Assembly: GCA_950106755.1 (NCBI GenBank)
Contig: OX467083.1
Span: 37,071,029 to 37,135,028 of the forward strand
Source: Climacium dendroides
Lineage: Eukaryota > Streptophyta > Bryopsida > Hypnales > Climaciaceae
Length of the DNA stretch: 64,000 nucleotides
Reading direction: 5' to 3'
Shown: piece by piece, positions 35,001 through 47,323 of the stretch
How the letters are laid out: every line of letters begins with the position of its first letter
Position numbering within the stretch: the stretch's first letter is position 1
Position numbers and translations under genes: made by a program
The notes under the pieces: model-generated
Databases searched by the model: none
Seen by the model: only the letters and a program-made list of their open reading frames with translations
Told to the model about the DNA's origin: nothing

Positions 35001-35607
35001 GTTGGCGCAATCCACCCTAGCGAAGTACACTTCTCCCGGATGGACAGCACCAGGACCATTGAAAAGTTTAGCAACACGCTCGTAATGAGGCTGCACAAGA
35101 TTCCAAGTCCAGAAGTGCAATTTCAGAAAAGGCGGATCACAAACTACGAAATCACATAGGACGAAAAAGTAAGTGCATGCAAAAATACTATGTGTATGTA
35201 TTTCTATTTTAAACTAAGAAAAATAGGAAAGACGAGTACAAGAGCTGAGGAGAGTGATGACCTTGTACTGTTTGCATGCACCGCACCTGCACCCTCCCAA
35301 CAGTCAGAATTACTATGGAGCAAGGCAAGGCAGGCCAAGGCAAGGAAGCAGTGGAGAGAGGAATGGATGGTGGGGGCAGAGGGGCATACCAGTGAGCGTA
35401 GAATTCGACTATAGCCCAAGGAGCAAGGGCGGACGCGAGCGTGTCGTTAAAAGTGGCAGAAGTGAGCTCGTAGACAGGGGAGAGGGGATCCAGGGGAGGG
35501 GCGAGCGCAAGTTGGTTGATAGCACCCGCGCGCGCGTAAGCCAAAGGCAAAGGCAGGGCGATGGCGAGGCAGAAGACGAGGAACCGCGCCATGCTGGCCA
35601 TAGCCAT
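32037..35607 (-). CDS. QSOX: quiescin sulfhydryl oxidase (QSOX), 11 exons, complete
   Basis: Exons in transcript order: 35390-35607, 35262-35286, 34998-35090, 34498-34673, 34270-34345, 34068-34139, 33715-33788, 33390-33517, 32781-32964, 32474-32537 and 32037-32366. They join in phase to 479 residues. QSOX uses FAD and oxygen to form disulfides in secretory-pathway proteins. Visible parts: signal peptide (1-26), thioredoxin domain with CGAC at 74-77 and cis-Pro motif YYPTLLW, an Erv/ALR domain with W304, H308, CQEC (336-339) and WLWQAHNEVN, a third CSDC (400-403), then one membrane helix near 450-470 with a basic KKRKY tail. Plant QSOX proteins lack the second thioredoxin domain of animal forms, as here. 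The exon 8 donor was taken as TTA|GTGTGG because it alone keeps frame and alignment length. Confidence 0.93.
35262..35286 (-). other. QSOX: 25-nt microexon carrying the QSOX thioredoxin CxxC
   Basis: The exon reads, after the last base of the Trp codon, C-G-A-C-K-Q-Y-K. The acceptor is GTGCAG and the donor is the weak GTCATC. Without it the flanking exons (ending ...FYAHW and starting PHYERV) would lose the redox motif and shift frame, because 25 is not a multiple of three. Confidence 0.8.
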
Positions 35608-35620
35608 TCCAATGGGGAGG

Positions 35621-35628
35621 TAGGGTTT
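35621..35628 (-). promoter_or_regulatory. telo-box in the QSOX leader
   Basis: On the minus strand AAACCCTA lies 14 bp upstream of the start codon. Two further GCCCTAA words follow at 35641-35656. Confidence 0.5.
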
Positions 35629-35856
35629 ATGAACTACAGAATTAGGGCTTAGGGCTCACGTTTCTGCACGCCATACCAAGTGGCACCATCGGCCACACAG
35701 CAACCTAACGACCTTCCAGCACAAATCGCCTTCCGCACTGGAATTGTCACTCGTCACTTTCGACTTTCCTGTCCTGAAATGGATCAGATACCACGTTGCT
35801 ACAAGCCGCCCCTTCAAAATCGAATACCGCACAGTATCCCTCTCAGTCTCCACTCA

Positions 35857-36610
35857 TCTGCATACCAAATCCTTCTAGACACCGCAGTTTCGAAAGAAAA
35901 TTCCAACTACTTAAAAAGCAAAATTCACTGTTCAGGAAAAAATCGACATTCCGTTTCCGCTGATCCGAGAATAAACAGATTCACCATTGGAAGAATACTT
36001 GGGTGACCTATCGGATCTCACCACAATCTTTAAATCACCTTTGGAACTGACAATCTCTACTACTTGATATCTTCCCTTACGACCAATGTTCCCACAACCA
36101 GTTTGAAATTCACCACAAGAAACCAGATCAACCATTCAAACCTATTTGTTACCCCGAAGTCGCCACAAAGGAGAGCAAAATTTCGTCTCAATCTGTAGAT
36201 CGAGAAAGCAATCCGAAGCTCCCATTCGAGTGTCACCCTGTCATGGATCCGCAACCCTAGATTCTTACGAATGGGGAAGAAAAAACCTACCTGAAGGAAA
36301 CTAGCACCGTTGAACTCGTCCAGCACCTTGAAATGACGGGCTACTCCGCGTCACTTAGTCCACGCCCAAAATCAACAGCAAGAGAATGAAGACCAGGGCA
36401 TTGGAAGAAGACTGAAGTGGAGAAAGGTTCCATGTGAACAGCAATTGGAGGATCTGGACAGAATGAAGGGGACGGTCCAGGAACATGCCCTTGTGACCTC
36501 CACGGTATTCGGTCACACGGTGATGACGGTATCGAACAAACCTAATTCCGAACACGCTATGCGGCATTCTAGGGACGCTTTACATCTGGAGGCCGGGCCA
36601 ATTTGTTGTG
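35857..36610. other. upstream region of QSOX, no confident gene
   Basis: Composition is balanced and several frames are open, but none resembles a known protein and none has consistent splice sites. It probably contains the QSOX promoter. Confidence 0.4.
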
Positions 36611-36613
36611 TAA

Positions 36614-37121
36614 GAGCATCTCCACTCTTGCACTGAAAAATCAGCACGGAAAAACTACCTGTGGCAGGCTCCCAACATTAAAAATGTGGCCTTTGCTGAA
36701 TACTTCCCCATACTCAAGCCCCACCCAAAACTATGAATTTCTATATTTGCTCTCGATTTCCAAATTTTCACAGTTCACTATACTTTTCTATCACGGTTCG
36801 CTATGCGGCACAATTCACTATTTGGTACCAACCCAAATCAAAAAGACTTTGAACAACCACTAAAAAGCCGCCCCAAGCTTGGTTAGTGCTAGATCACTTT
36901 ATACAATCAAGCGTGCGAAGACATCAGACAAGGATTCTCTAACAAAAAAGAGGTTTGTGGGAGAAGTGAGTGGGCTTCGGATTATTGCAGTCAAGCAACT
37001 TGTTTTCCCTTGGTTGGACTATTGCAGTCAAATTGGGTGGTCGTAGTGGAGGACAAAAATAAGCCCAGGCTTACAATACATCACCCCTGAGCCCCTGTCC
37101 ATGGCAAGAGTAGAAGTGCTC
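36614..37121. mobile_element. Tourist/Harbinger-like MITE, 508 bp
   Basis: The ends are GAGCATCTCCACTCTTGC and the complement of GCAAGAGTAGAAGTGCTC: 18-bp inverted repeats with about three mismatches. TAA flanks both sides, matching the TWA target of PIF/Harbinger elements. No transposase frame is present. Single-ended GAGCATCT words near 29078, 43143 and 56686 may be relics. Confidence 0.65.
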
Positions 37122-37124
37122 TAA

Positions 37125-39298
37125 GAGGCCTAAAATCTTCACACTTGATTCGACAAAAGGCTAGAATTTGTACAATCGGCCTAAGGAGAATGGCTAGACC
37201 TCTACGTGTAAAGTGCCCCTTATTATGCTTTTCATCAAGATAGGGGGCAGGAACCAATGATGTATACTTTTGCCATTGGTTGTAGTTCCTAGACATTTCC
37301 TATTGTTCCAAAATCATTTTCTAATTCCCTTTGATTTTTTGTCTCAAAATGATCTTTAGGTTGTTAAAAAATAATAGTTTTTGTTCTTGAAGATTCAATG
37401 GATGGACAACTTCCTTGAAATACTTAAAAATAGGTTTCAATAACATTATTTCCAACCTTAAGTTTAAACATTTAGAAGACCATTTTAGGATGGAGGGAGT
37501 ATTTGTTTGAGTGAATGAAGGGATATTTTTTTCAATCAAAGAATGTTTCAACTAGATAATATCTAGCAAAATCTTAAAAGGTCAAAATTGTAGTAGTTGG
37601 TTGCTTTAATCCCTAAAAGTTGGGGAGGACGTATGTGAAATTTAATCTTTATACAACAAGGGTGGATTGAGTTTCAAATTACAATTTGAACTTATAATTT
37701 TATATTGAAAACTTTGATAAATTTTTTAAATAGTGGCTATGAGGTTGTCCTCGGCTTTGAGGAGGACAAAAACTCATCATAGATTGGTCATTTGAAGAAG
37801 CTATATGATGCCCATTTAAAAAAAACTGAAATTCTAATTTGGGCAATCCTCTTAAGACCTCAAATGTTATTTAAAGGTTAAAGCTATTTATGTAGAATAG
37901 AACAATATAAGATAGACCATTTCATTTCCACCAACTACTTATTTCTATCATCCTACTTTTGGTCCCAATTTCACCACAAAACTCATCCAAATCCATTCAT
38001 TTTATGACAAAATCAATACATTAATGGCAACAAGGGGTAACATGTCAATCCTTTATTAGTGAATACTTAAGTGCCGATAGATGCATGGAAAGGTGATTAT
38101 GAGTTGTTTATATGATGTTTATGACTCCATAGATGCATAAAAGGGTGATTTTGAGTTGTTTATATGATGTTTATGACTCCACTCCAAGAACAGTTCCATA
38201 ATTTCAAGGCAAACCACAAGTTGTTTATGAAATGTTTATGACTCCACTTTATGAGCAGTTTTGTAACTTCAAGGCACACCCTAGTAGAAATTCACAGAAA
38301 TTACAATTTTAATCAGAAAATTATAATTCCACTTGGGTTTGGATTTGATTCGTGAAACAAGCACTCGCCTCTGGAAAATATGTGCCCCCGTTGGAGTCGG
38401 GCACAAGACATTCAGATTGCAAATCAGGGTGATAGTAATAGGCTTGTGTACCTTATACCATAACACTTATACCATAGCACATCCAGGTTATCTCCAAAAC
38501 CCTCATAGATCAAGGGGTTTAGGTACACCCAAGCGGAGATGCACTAAACAAGTTTGATGATAAAGCATTGAAAGGAGCTGATGCCTTCAATGATGCACTT
38601 CAAAATGCTACACAAACTCTGACAAAACTTTTCTTTTCTGAGAAAATAAATTACAAAAGCACGTCTTCAAAGTGTTTTCTGTGCTCTACCACACTTGCAC
38701 AGTTCAAAGCGACCTGCGCGTAAGCCAAAAGACATCCTATATCCGCCTCAACACCACCCAAAAGTTGCACATCGCTATTTAGCTAACTCGTACAAAAGAA
38801 AAACATCCGCTGAATAAATCTTACATCTAGTAGCGATATTTACTAACATCAGGCCATTGATTTTCGTTGATTTTTCTGGTAAGTCGAAATGTAAGTTGAA
38901 ATGATGCGCTTCCACCAACGTCCGAGCCACTCCCACGACTTGTCACCGCAAGTGCCGAGCACTCAAGCTTTTAAATACATCATCACCCATTGCTCTCTAC
39001 AAACAGCAAGAACTCAAAACTCCAAAAGTATCAGACCTTTGCCGAATAACTCAAATCTCAGCCACCTGAAACATGAACAGTTCTGTGCGTTACCAACATG
39101 AAATACGTGGAGCCAACTCACAATCAATCAGTTTCATCAAACTGCACATTCTAGATAACACAATGCTGTACCATTGCGAGAGGTAAGCCTCCTGAAATGA
39201 AGCAATCAATGAAGCAGCTCAACAACCATTTGATGTAACAAGAAACTGCAGAACTTATCCTGAAAATGCTACTATATTTTGTTACCGGCATTACCAGT
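37125..39298. other. intergenic DNA 3' of the NAC gene
   Basis: AT-rich to 38.3 kb, then more balanced. It contains the short tandem repeat at 38080-38182. No gene is supported. Confidence 0.45.
38080..38182. repeat. two 51/52-bp tandem repeats plus a diverged third
   Basis: Units at 38080 and 38132 share GAGTTGTTTATATGATGTTT followed by ATGACTCCA. A third, diverged ATGTTTATGACTCCAC block follows near 38228. Confidence 0.7.
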
Positions 39299-41412
39299 TT
39301 AAGTGGTCGATTGGCTGTCAGTATTGTCAAGGCCGACGATAGGGTGTCTATTGCACCAATCGTTCACTTCCTGAGATGTCACAACAGGATACTGCATACA
39401 AGACCACCACAGGAAAGCACTGGTTAAGGTTCGTGTCAATCGACCTACTCGACAAATAACCCTCTACAAAGTAACGAGTAACAGCACTAACCTCCAGAGG
39501 AGTGTCCAACAAGGGAGGAGTGCTCATCATCTCTGGAGGAGTGTCCAGCTCAATGCCATCCAAAGTGCATATTGGATTTCCTACAGCACCCGTTTCGCCT
39601 CTGAATGGCTCTTCCTCAATGCTGCACCCCACGTCGTAGGAAAGGCTTCGGAAATTGAAATCTTGGTAGTCCGCATCCTGCATTTTCATCCAGTGATACA
39701 TGCCATCAAAAGCCTTTGATCAGAAAACAAAGATACCGTCATTAATGTCCAAATTCAAACAGCTCCCTACATCAAAAAATCAAGGATAACATCAGCATAG
39801 GAAAGCTTCGGAGGCACAATCATGTAAGATTATTAGAACAAACCTCCGCTAACGGGTCACCATTGAGATGCTCATCGCACAGAAGACTCAGAATAGAAGG
39901 GTCCTCCTCCACATGTTCTGCCTCCTCAAGACCCCAGGACTCATGCTCATCGTTAAGATTCACAGTTTGAAAAGACTCAGCTTCTCCCTCACATGATACA
40001 TGGCCACCCAACCCACCGTTTGTGTGTGTCATTTGATTCTCTGTATAAACTGCAGTTCCCAGCCCTTCTCCAGGTGCTTGAGGTTCATAGCCATTTGCAT
40101 CCAGATTCATATCCACACCAACACGCTCCTTGTCGTTGTACTGCCCCTTATCACTCCGAGCCTATCCATTTCAATAAGTTCAAATGCATCATTTTTCAAG
40201 CAATGAGACTCCATATAAATAATCAGGAAAATTCTCTCTACATAAAAAGAAATAAGTCAGTGTCATATGCTTACAAAAATTGCCTTCTGTTTGGATTGAG
40301 TCGCAAGGGCCTGAGGGTCAAAAATCTCTGAAATAGACTCTGTTGGCTCAGCATAAAGCTGCTTTGCAGTGCGCGATGTGGAGAATGACCTTGGAGTTGG
40401 AGGGGGCAAGCCTCTTGTCACTACCGATGCAGAGGGTGAATCTCCACTCACTCCCGTTGGTTCCTGGAAACCAATATCGCTTTCTGACGGTTCGCATTCT
40501 TCCTCATCCACAGCAGTGGCTCCTGGTTTGCGGCTTGGGCAGCTGCGAGGGGCTTTCTGGAAGAATACCTTGCACACAACCAGTTCTCCATCTGTCTCTT
40601 CTTCATTACCTCCCAGGTGATATTGATGCATCACCCAGTTGGTCTTCAGATTCTTAGACTTCTTTCCCGTGGCTCGATACAGGACCATGATCTTCTTGTG
40701 CCCCAACACCTTTCCATCCTGAGCAAAACAAACATTGTTAGGACGCCTGTCCAAGTCATGAAACTTGACAACCATCCAAGTCATTTGTTCACACTTTATC
40801 TTAACCCAGAAACGAACAAGAAAGTCTCAGGTTTTCTTAACAGTTTAAACTGTTTGTACCGCAACTCCATGTGAGAATATAAAGGAAAGGATGAGGTCCG
40901 AACCTGAGAAACAGGCCGAGTTTTGCCTGTTTTGTGCCAGCGCACATCAGCCCCTCCATCCGGAACATCGTCACCAGTCTGGATTTTTCGTCTCTTGCGT
41001 GTGCCAGTGGTATACGCCATAGAAGGTCGATGAAAATAATGGCAGCTGCTGCCATCCTTCCTCACCCCTGCTTAGCCAATGTTTACATCAGATATATGAA
41101 GAGCAAATGGTAACCATTGTACAGGTTTGACTGAAAATGTAGATACTAATTCAACTCTCCTGCCATTGAAGAAAAAAAACGTTCGTTATGCAGAACCGCA
41201 CCTGGCAAATTCTCTGGATGTGTCCGACAGATGCCGTCCTCCTCTTCCAGAGTACGAATGAACTGATCAAGGAGAGGATGTGGCGGCTTCGAACCACGAC
41301 CAATTTTCTGTGCTAAATGACCCAGCAGCTCTTCGTCGCTCGGATCGAACCGCACTCCAGCTGGCAAGCTATCTAATTTCACCTGCTGCAAACATGAGGA
41401 GCTGGAAGTCAT
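39299..41412 (-). CDS. SOG1-like NAC transcription factor, 6 exons
   Basis: Exons in transcript order: 41202-41412, 40904-41067, 40275-40718, 39844-40161, 39492-39713 and 39299-39391, joining in phase to 483 residues. The NAC DNA-binding domain covers about 15-180: [52 protein letters not shown] and [11 protein letters not shown]. The tail has an acidic region and IELDTPPE at 433-440, a motif also found near the C-terminus of Arabidopsis SOG1. SOG1 is the plant DNA-damage response regulator activated by ATM/ATR phosphorylation of SQ sites. Two SQ sites lie at the extreme C-terminus (459-460 and 479-480). Related NAC clades share this domain, so orthology is inferred. The start is uncertain: ATG 41412 is in frame, but a good acceptor (TTTGCAG) just inside it allows an upstream exon. 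Confidence 0.87.
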
Positions 41413-42122
41413 TACAAGGTCACACCACATAGCACAAATAATAGACCTGGTCATAGTATCACCTAATAAAATTACTAAATAAAACTTATGCCGTTGAACA
41501 CAAAACAATTTCTCATTGCAGACCCTACTTCTTACTCACTAGACTCGCTCAAAGGATCGAGTTTCATAACTAAACATTTGGCAGAAAACAACGACATCCA
41601 CAATCAAGACGATCTCTAACTTACAAGATCTCATACTCCAAGTAACAATGCTCAATTAGAATTCTAGAGAAATCGAAGATCTAGAAAAAAATTCCGACAT
41701 CTTTGTCGATAATCTATTCCAACAAAGGAATGATAAGGTGCATACATGAGTGACCCCATTGTGATCGCAGCACACCTTAGACTGACTCAGTGTCCTTTTG
41801 CCTGTTGCCCTGTTCAGAAAACAGCTTCAGGACAGGTACAGACAAAGCAATCGTTTAGAAATATTCTAGACCTTGCATTGCACAGTTCAGGATATCTAAA
41901 TGCAAACAAAAATTCCGGTAAATCAGTAGCACCATAACCCACAATTCTCTCTGATCTCTTCAGACAATCTAGTGCACAGAAGCAAATCATGTGAAAATAA
42001 GCATGTAATGTTGGAAATGGTAGATTAAAAGCCCTAGGTGTGTCACCGACAAAATTGTGAAGCATACCTGTCCATGTCCATCCTCTTCCAGTAAACCCTC
42101 CCTACTTCACCAAAAGCTCGAC

Positions 42123-42318
42123 ACTTCTTTCCAAGCTTTGAAAGAGGTTTTTCCGTCGAAAGTTTCTACTCGAGGAAAGCAATGCAAAGTGCAATGACTG
42201 CTTCGATCCTTACTCTACAAACTTCTTTCCAAGCTTTGAAAGAGGTTTTTCCGTCGAAAGCTCCTACTCGAGGAAAGCAATGCAAAGTGCAATGACTGCT
42301 TTGATCCTTACTCTACAA
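42123..42318. repeat. recent tandem duplication, 2 x 98 bp
   Basis: Units 42123-42220 and 42221-42318 differ at about three positions. They lie in the probable leader or promoter of the NAC gene. Confidence 0.9.
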
Positions 42319-42448
42319 GACGGGCGATGGAACGATTTTTTTTTCTTTTCGGAGAGCTGTGCAATTACTTACAATGAGACAGAGGTGAGAGCTGAGTTGC
42401 GAAAAACAAAGAATTTTGGGTAAAAATAGAAAGACCGCGTTCACATTC

Positions 42449-42456
42449 TAGGGTTT
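42449..42456 (-). promoter_or_regulatory. telo-box upstream of the NAC gene
   Basis: On the minus strand AAACCCTA lies about 1 kb before the proposed start codon. This suits a gene with a leader intron, or a promoter copy. Confidence 0.35.
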
Positions 42457-43589
42457 GGGGAAAGCGAGGTAACTTCAAGTCTAACTTCAAGTCTGTAATC
42501 ACTTTAGTATAAAGCGATCAGAGTTCCAACGGCCGTAGAAACACTTCGCCAACACAAAAAACACTGTAACCAAGTTTGCTTGCAACTCACGCAATCGACC
42601 AGATATTTCGCTTTCCTACAGATTTACAAAACACACAACTAACCTGCACACCAGAGGAGGACAACAAAGATACACAACAGGGGAGCTTCACAAACTCATA
42701 TTTTTTTTCTTTTTCACACCCTTTGTTCCTCCCAAACAAAACCTCTCCCGACTACAGAAAACACAATACACAAACACAAACACAGCTCTCTACAAGCTAT
42801 CACTTCCCTTAAGCCATGCACTCGAAAAGAGAAAACCCAAAACCTAACCCCAAACAAAGTCACGCAGAAACCCAAACCTCGACACTACTATCTCCTCGCC
42901 CATGAACCCCAAGCCATTTCAAAACTCACAAACAAGAGCTTCTGAGAACACTCGAACAAACCACAGAATGCGACCAAACCACAAACTACAATCCACAAAC
43001 TACAAAATGGGAACAACGGCAACAAGCACTCCAAACTGAAAACTAGGACACTCCAAAAGCTTCCGGCTACACGCAGACAGCCATTTCCCGGAAAGAGCTC
43101 CAATTCCGAGAGTCCAGGGGCCACCCGATAAACCTCTTGAGAGCATCTCCCAGTCTCCCAGACTAAAATTTCGCTTCTGGGTACCGTCCGATAGGCAATC
43201 CTTCTCTTGCACAAATGTCACAGGTGCCAGCAGATGCATGAAACTGTGGAATGCGTGCAGGTCGGTATATTTCTACATGCTTTTTTGTACAGACTTGCAG
43301 ACACTCGCCGTGGACTTAAATAACATCAGGCTTGGACATTCAGCTTCGGATCCGAACCTGGGATAGAATGTTTTGAGGTTCGGGATCACAGGTTTGAATC
43401 CGGACCGCCGGTTTGATCGGAAGTTCGGGCTCGGAGAAGAATGTTTTGAGGTTCGGAGGGGGACGTTGCGGCTGGGGACGTGCGGATGGTGAAATCTTCG
43501 TTTGGGGTTTGATTGTGTAGATTTTTCTAGTTTTCTTAACTGGGGGAACGTGCTTCACCAGTAAGTTTGAGGTGGTTGAATTCATTTTT

Positions 43590-46500
43590 TATTACCTGTA
43601 GACTCCTAAAGTATGCAACATTGATGGAAAATATAAAATTGATAAAAGAGTGAGAATATCGGTTTAGTAAGGTAGAAGTAACCGCTAAACAAGACCTCTA
43701 TTTTATTTTGTAACCTCTAAAGTACATAGGCACATTTTGGGTCGAAATTGTGAGAAACTGCTACTTTTTAGGGCAATGAGAAAAAAAATTAAATTGTACA
43801 AATTTGTACTAGACTACTATGGGAATGTGTGGAAAAAGATTCAAAACTTTGATAGCACAGATTGAAAAAATATATAATATTTGAAGTTAGAAGAAAAAGG
43901 GTTTTTTCTAACTTTGTCTAATAGGGCCAACATACTTTAATTCTTAAAGTGAGATTTTTATAGTATATATGTGTGTTTTTGGAAAATTTGCATCTTGTAT
44001 CATGTAAATTACATATCTACCAAATTTTATTAGCAAAAAAGGAATTTTGCACATACTACCTAAAGTTGTATGTATTGCTTTAAAAGTTCAAGGCGACATT
44101 ACTTTTGATCCAAGCACCTAATCAAAAAAATATATATTTCCACTAGAGGGATACATGTTCACATTTGGTATCAAAATTTTGTGAACATGTAACTATCCGA
44201 GACCTCTTGTCTATATTGAATGGTCACTTGATCCTCCAAGGATTATGTAGACAAAAGTTTGCAGTTACTTTAATAATTAATACATCTATTTAAAAAATAT
44301 AAGTAGGTGAATATATTTTGAACAATTTAAATAAAGTGCATGGAAATGCCTAAGTGTCAAATGAGACAAAAGTTTTTTTTATGTGTATTAGTTCATTTTA
44401 AAAAAAATTAATCTAAAATAATAAAAAGTTAAGCATTGAATGGATAATTAATGCCAAGTTTTTATAATGTACATATATAATAACACCCCATTTATCTCGT
44501 AGACTAGAGAGATATCAATTTTATTTCAAAATTATGACTTGAAAATACAATAATATGATCTTTAATGATAAATGATATTTATATCAAAATAGATTCATAT
44601 ATTATTCAAATCGGGTACCATGTGACTATGATAGGTTCAACACTTATTGATTAAATTGACTTATTCATGATTTATACTCTATTTAAAAAGTTTGATTGTA
44701 CTCATTTGACATATGATCTTTTGCATAAAATTTTAAATGTTGTTGAATTCAATGCATGTTATGATATTTATAAGTTTTTATTGTAATGTGTTCTGATGTA
44801 ACATTAGAAAATGTAATATGATGTACATTTATAATTAATATAAAGGAATGCATGCAGTATGCAAAATGATGGTAACAATGACAAGAATTTTAAAAGGTGA
44901 TAACTTACTAAAGAAGCTTCATTAATACAATGCATATAAAAGGGTTCCTAACATTATTTATCCCTACATTAAGCCTATGGTAGAAGTTGAAAATCTATCC
45001 ACTAAGTTTATTAGGTGACTAGTGATAAAACAGTATGTCTTTTTTACAAATTGAAAAATCAACCTTCAAATTAATGAGTTAAGAACCATTGGCCTTTGCC
45101 AATTACTATAGCATGAAAACAACTTTGGTAGAGATCAATTGAGAGTTGAACAATGCTTTCAGTGATTTTTTATCCTAGTACATATCAAATCAACCCAATA
45201 TTTACAATTAGGCAATTCTTCAAGCTCAACTATTTTTTAAATTTTAATATAAAAGAATAGTTTCTTAAATTTTCCTATGTAAATTTATCTATTGAAGTAA
45301 TTATTTTTTATATGTGTGAATAAAACATTTATCTCCCAAAGGTTGTTAATACCATGAAAAAGCCTCAAAAAGGTAAGTGAATAAATCTTGATGACTTCAA
45401 AATAAGTATGTAAGAAAATATATCACTAATAAAAAGAATTTTCATATTACCTTCATTAATCTCTAAGATATAAAAAGGTATTCATTATACATAGTTTTGT
45501 GTTCTTATGTATAGATAAGAATATTATAAAATAATGAATAAATAATAAAAATAAAGGATTGATAAATAAATTTTTATAAATTTTAAACATTTTTGGAAAG
45601 AAAATTAGGCTTTCTATTTCTATTTTTTTTGGAAAATGATTGCATAGACCTATATTTTCATTCATATATTTATATACAATCTTATTTTTTTAAATGTTAT
45701 TGAGATTTTGATACATATATTTAAATAAAACATTATTTAATTCAATATAAAGATATTAAATACCATTCATAAATTTGAAATATATTACATGTTAAAAACT
45801 ATTCAAAGTTACTACATTTTTAAATTTAACAAAAATTCTTAAGTGTATAGTCATGTGAACATTTATGTAATATTTGTAAATGTTCAAATTGTATATACTA
45901 TAAAGATATGGAATATTGTTTAATATGGAATATTTTGGTGAAGACATGCTTAAATCAATAAACATTTTAAGTTTTTATTGATAATTTAAAAATATTCAAT
46001 AACTATTCTACTCCAAACAATGTATATTTTAGATTTAAATTATTTAACCAATGAATCATAAACATTATATTAGAAATTTCATATTGAAATCATCAACAAT
46101 AGTCAAATTGTATCAAGTTTTGTGGATTGAATCATACAAATTATATAGTTGTGAGAATCATAGAGACACAAAGATTTGAAAAGGTTATACAACAATTTCA
46201 TATGTTTCACCGATTATTATCACTAAATAATTCAATTAATGATAATATATAACTAAATTGAAAAATTAAATTAACATAATATGCAATTTCATGTCATATA
46301 TTTAGTTTGACAACTTCAAACTTTAACTAAACATTGGATAATTTGATTCAATTATTATTAGCCAAATAATTGACTAATAAATTAAATTTATATGGATTTC
46401 AAGATTTTTATATAAATTACTTTAATGATTATAGAGATTTTTGCAATCAATTCAATGCAATAGTTTTGCTAAGATGATTTGATAGCTTGACAAGTGAGGT

Positions 46501-47323
46501 ACCATGATTGTATTAAACCTAGTTGCTTTTATTTAAAGATTTTGAGTATTGTATCGAGAGAGGAATTGATATGCATCATTATAGGAGAAAGATCATAGTT
46601 GGTGGGATTTTATAGACTATCATTTATTTGAATAAGAAGATGAAGAGGAAGTTGAGGGTAGAAATCTTTTTGTGAGGACCATGTACAATATTTCTTTGTG
46701 TGTCCTACCTTTCATTGTAATGAAAATTTTGCAATAATTGAATATTGTGTTTAATTAGAAAGGAATTGTAGTGTGGATTTTGAATAAAAGGTAGTTTGAC
46801 AAGGGTCTAGAAATGACATTGGAAGTACAACTTGTTTTTTTGGTTTTTTAATGCCGGATTGTACAAGAAAATAATAATTTGGCTTAAAAATTGGAAAAAT
46901 TTGTGAAGTTATTTGTTAGAAAACTTTGAATTAAAAAAACTTGGATGAAATTTTCAAATTGTGGATGAAAATAGAATTAGAGACATGCAATATGTACTAA
47001 TGTGATATTTTTTATCCAATATGCGGATGAATGCTAAAATGTGGAGCACCACCATAACATTTTATATAGTCACTTTGGCACTTCATAAAAAATGAAAAAA
47101 AACCTTGATTGGAAGTTAATTTTCTTAATGAAGGTAGGGTTATTGAAAGATTATGTTTTTTGTTTTTTTATGATCATAAGATTACTATAAAATGGTTTAT
47201 TATAGAATTACAATATATTTTTAGAGGTAACTTTAGAGAGGTGGGAGCTAACTACTAGAAATGGCATGTCTCCCTCTTTTCTTCTTGATAGAAAATAGTA
47301 TATCCAACAACACCTTGTCACAA
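43590..47323. other. very AT-rich intergenic DNA
   Basis: Low-complexity AT-rich sequence with many stops in all frames. I see no gene, no terminal repeats and no clear tandem array. Confidence 0.6.

Noticed and set aside
43000..43585. Minus-strand frames of 79-108 codons upstream of the NAC gene
   Set aside because: No recognisable domain. They probably lie in the leader or promoter; an 18-bp direct repeat (GAATGTTTTGAGGTTCGG) explains part of the sequence.
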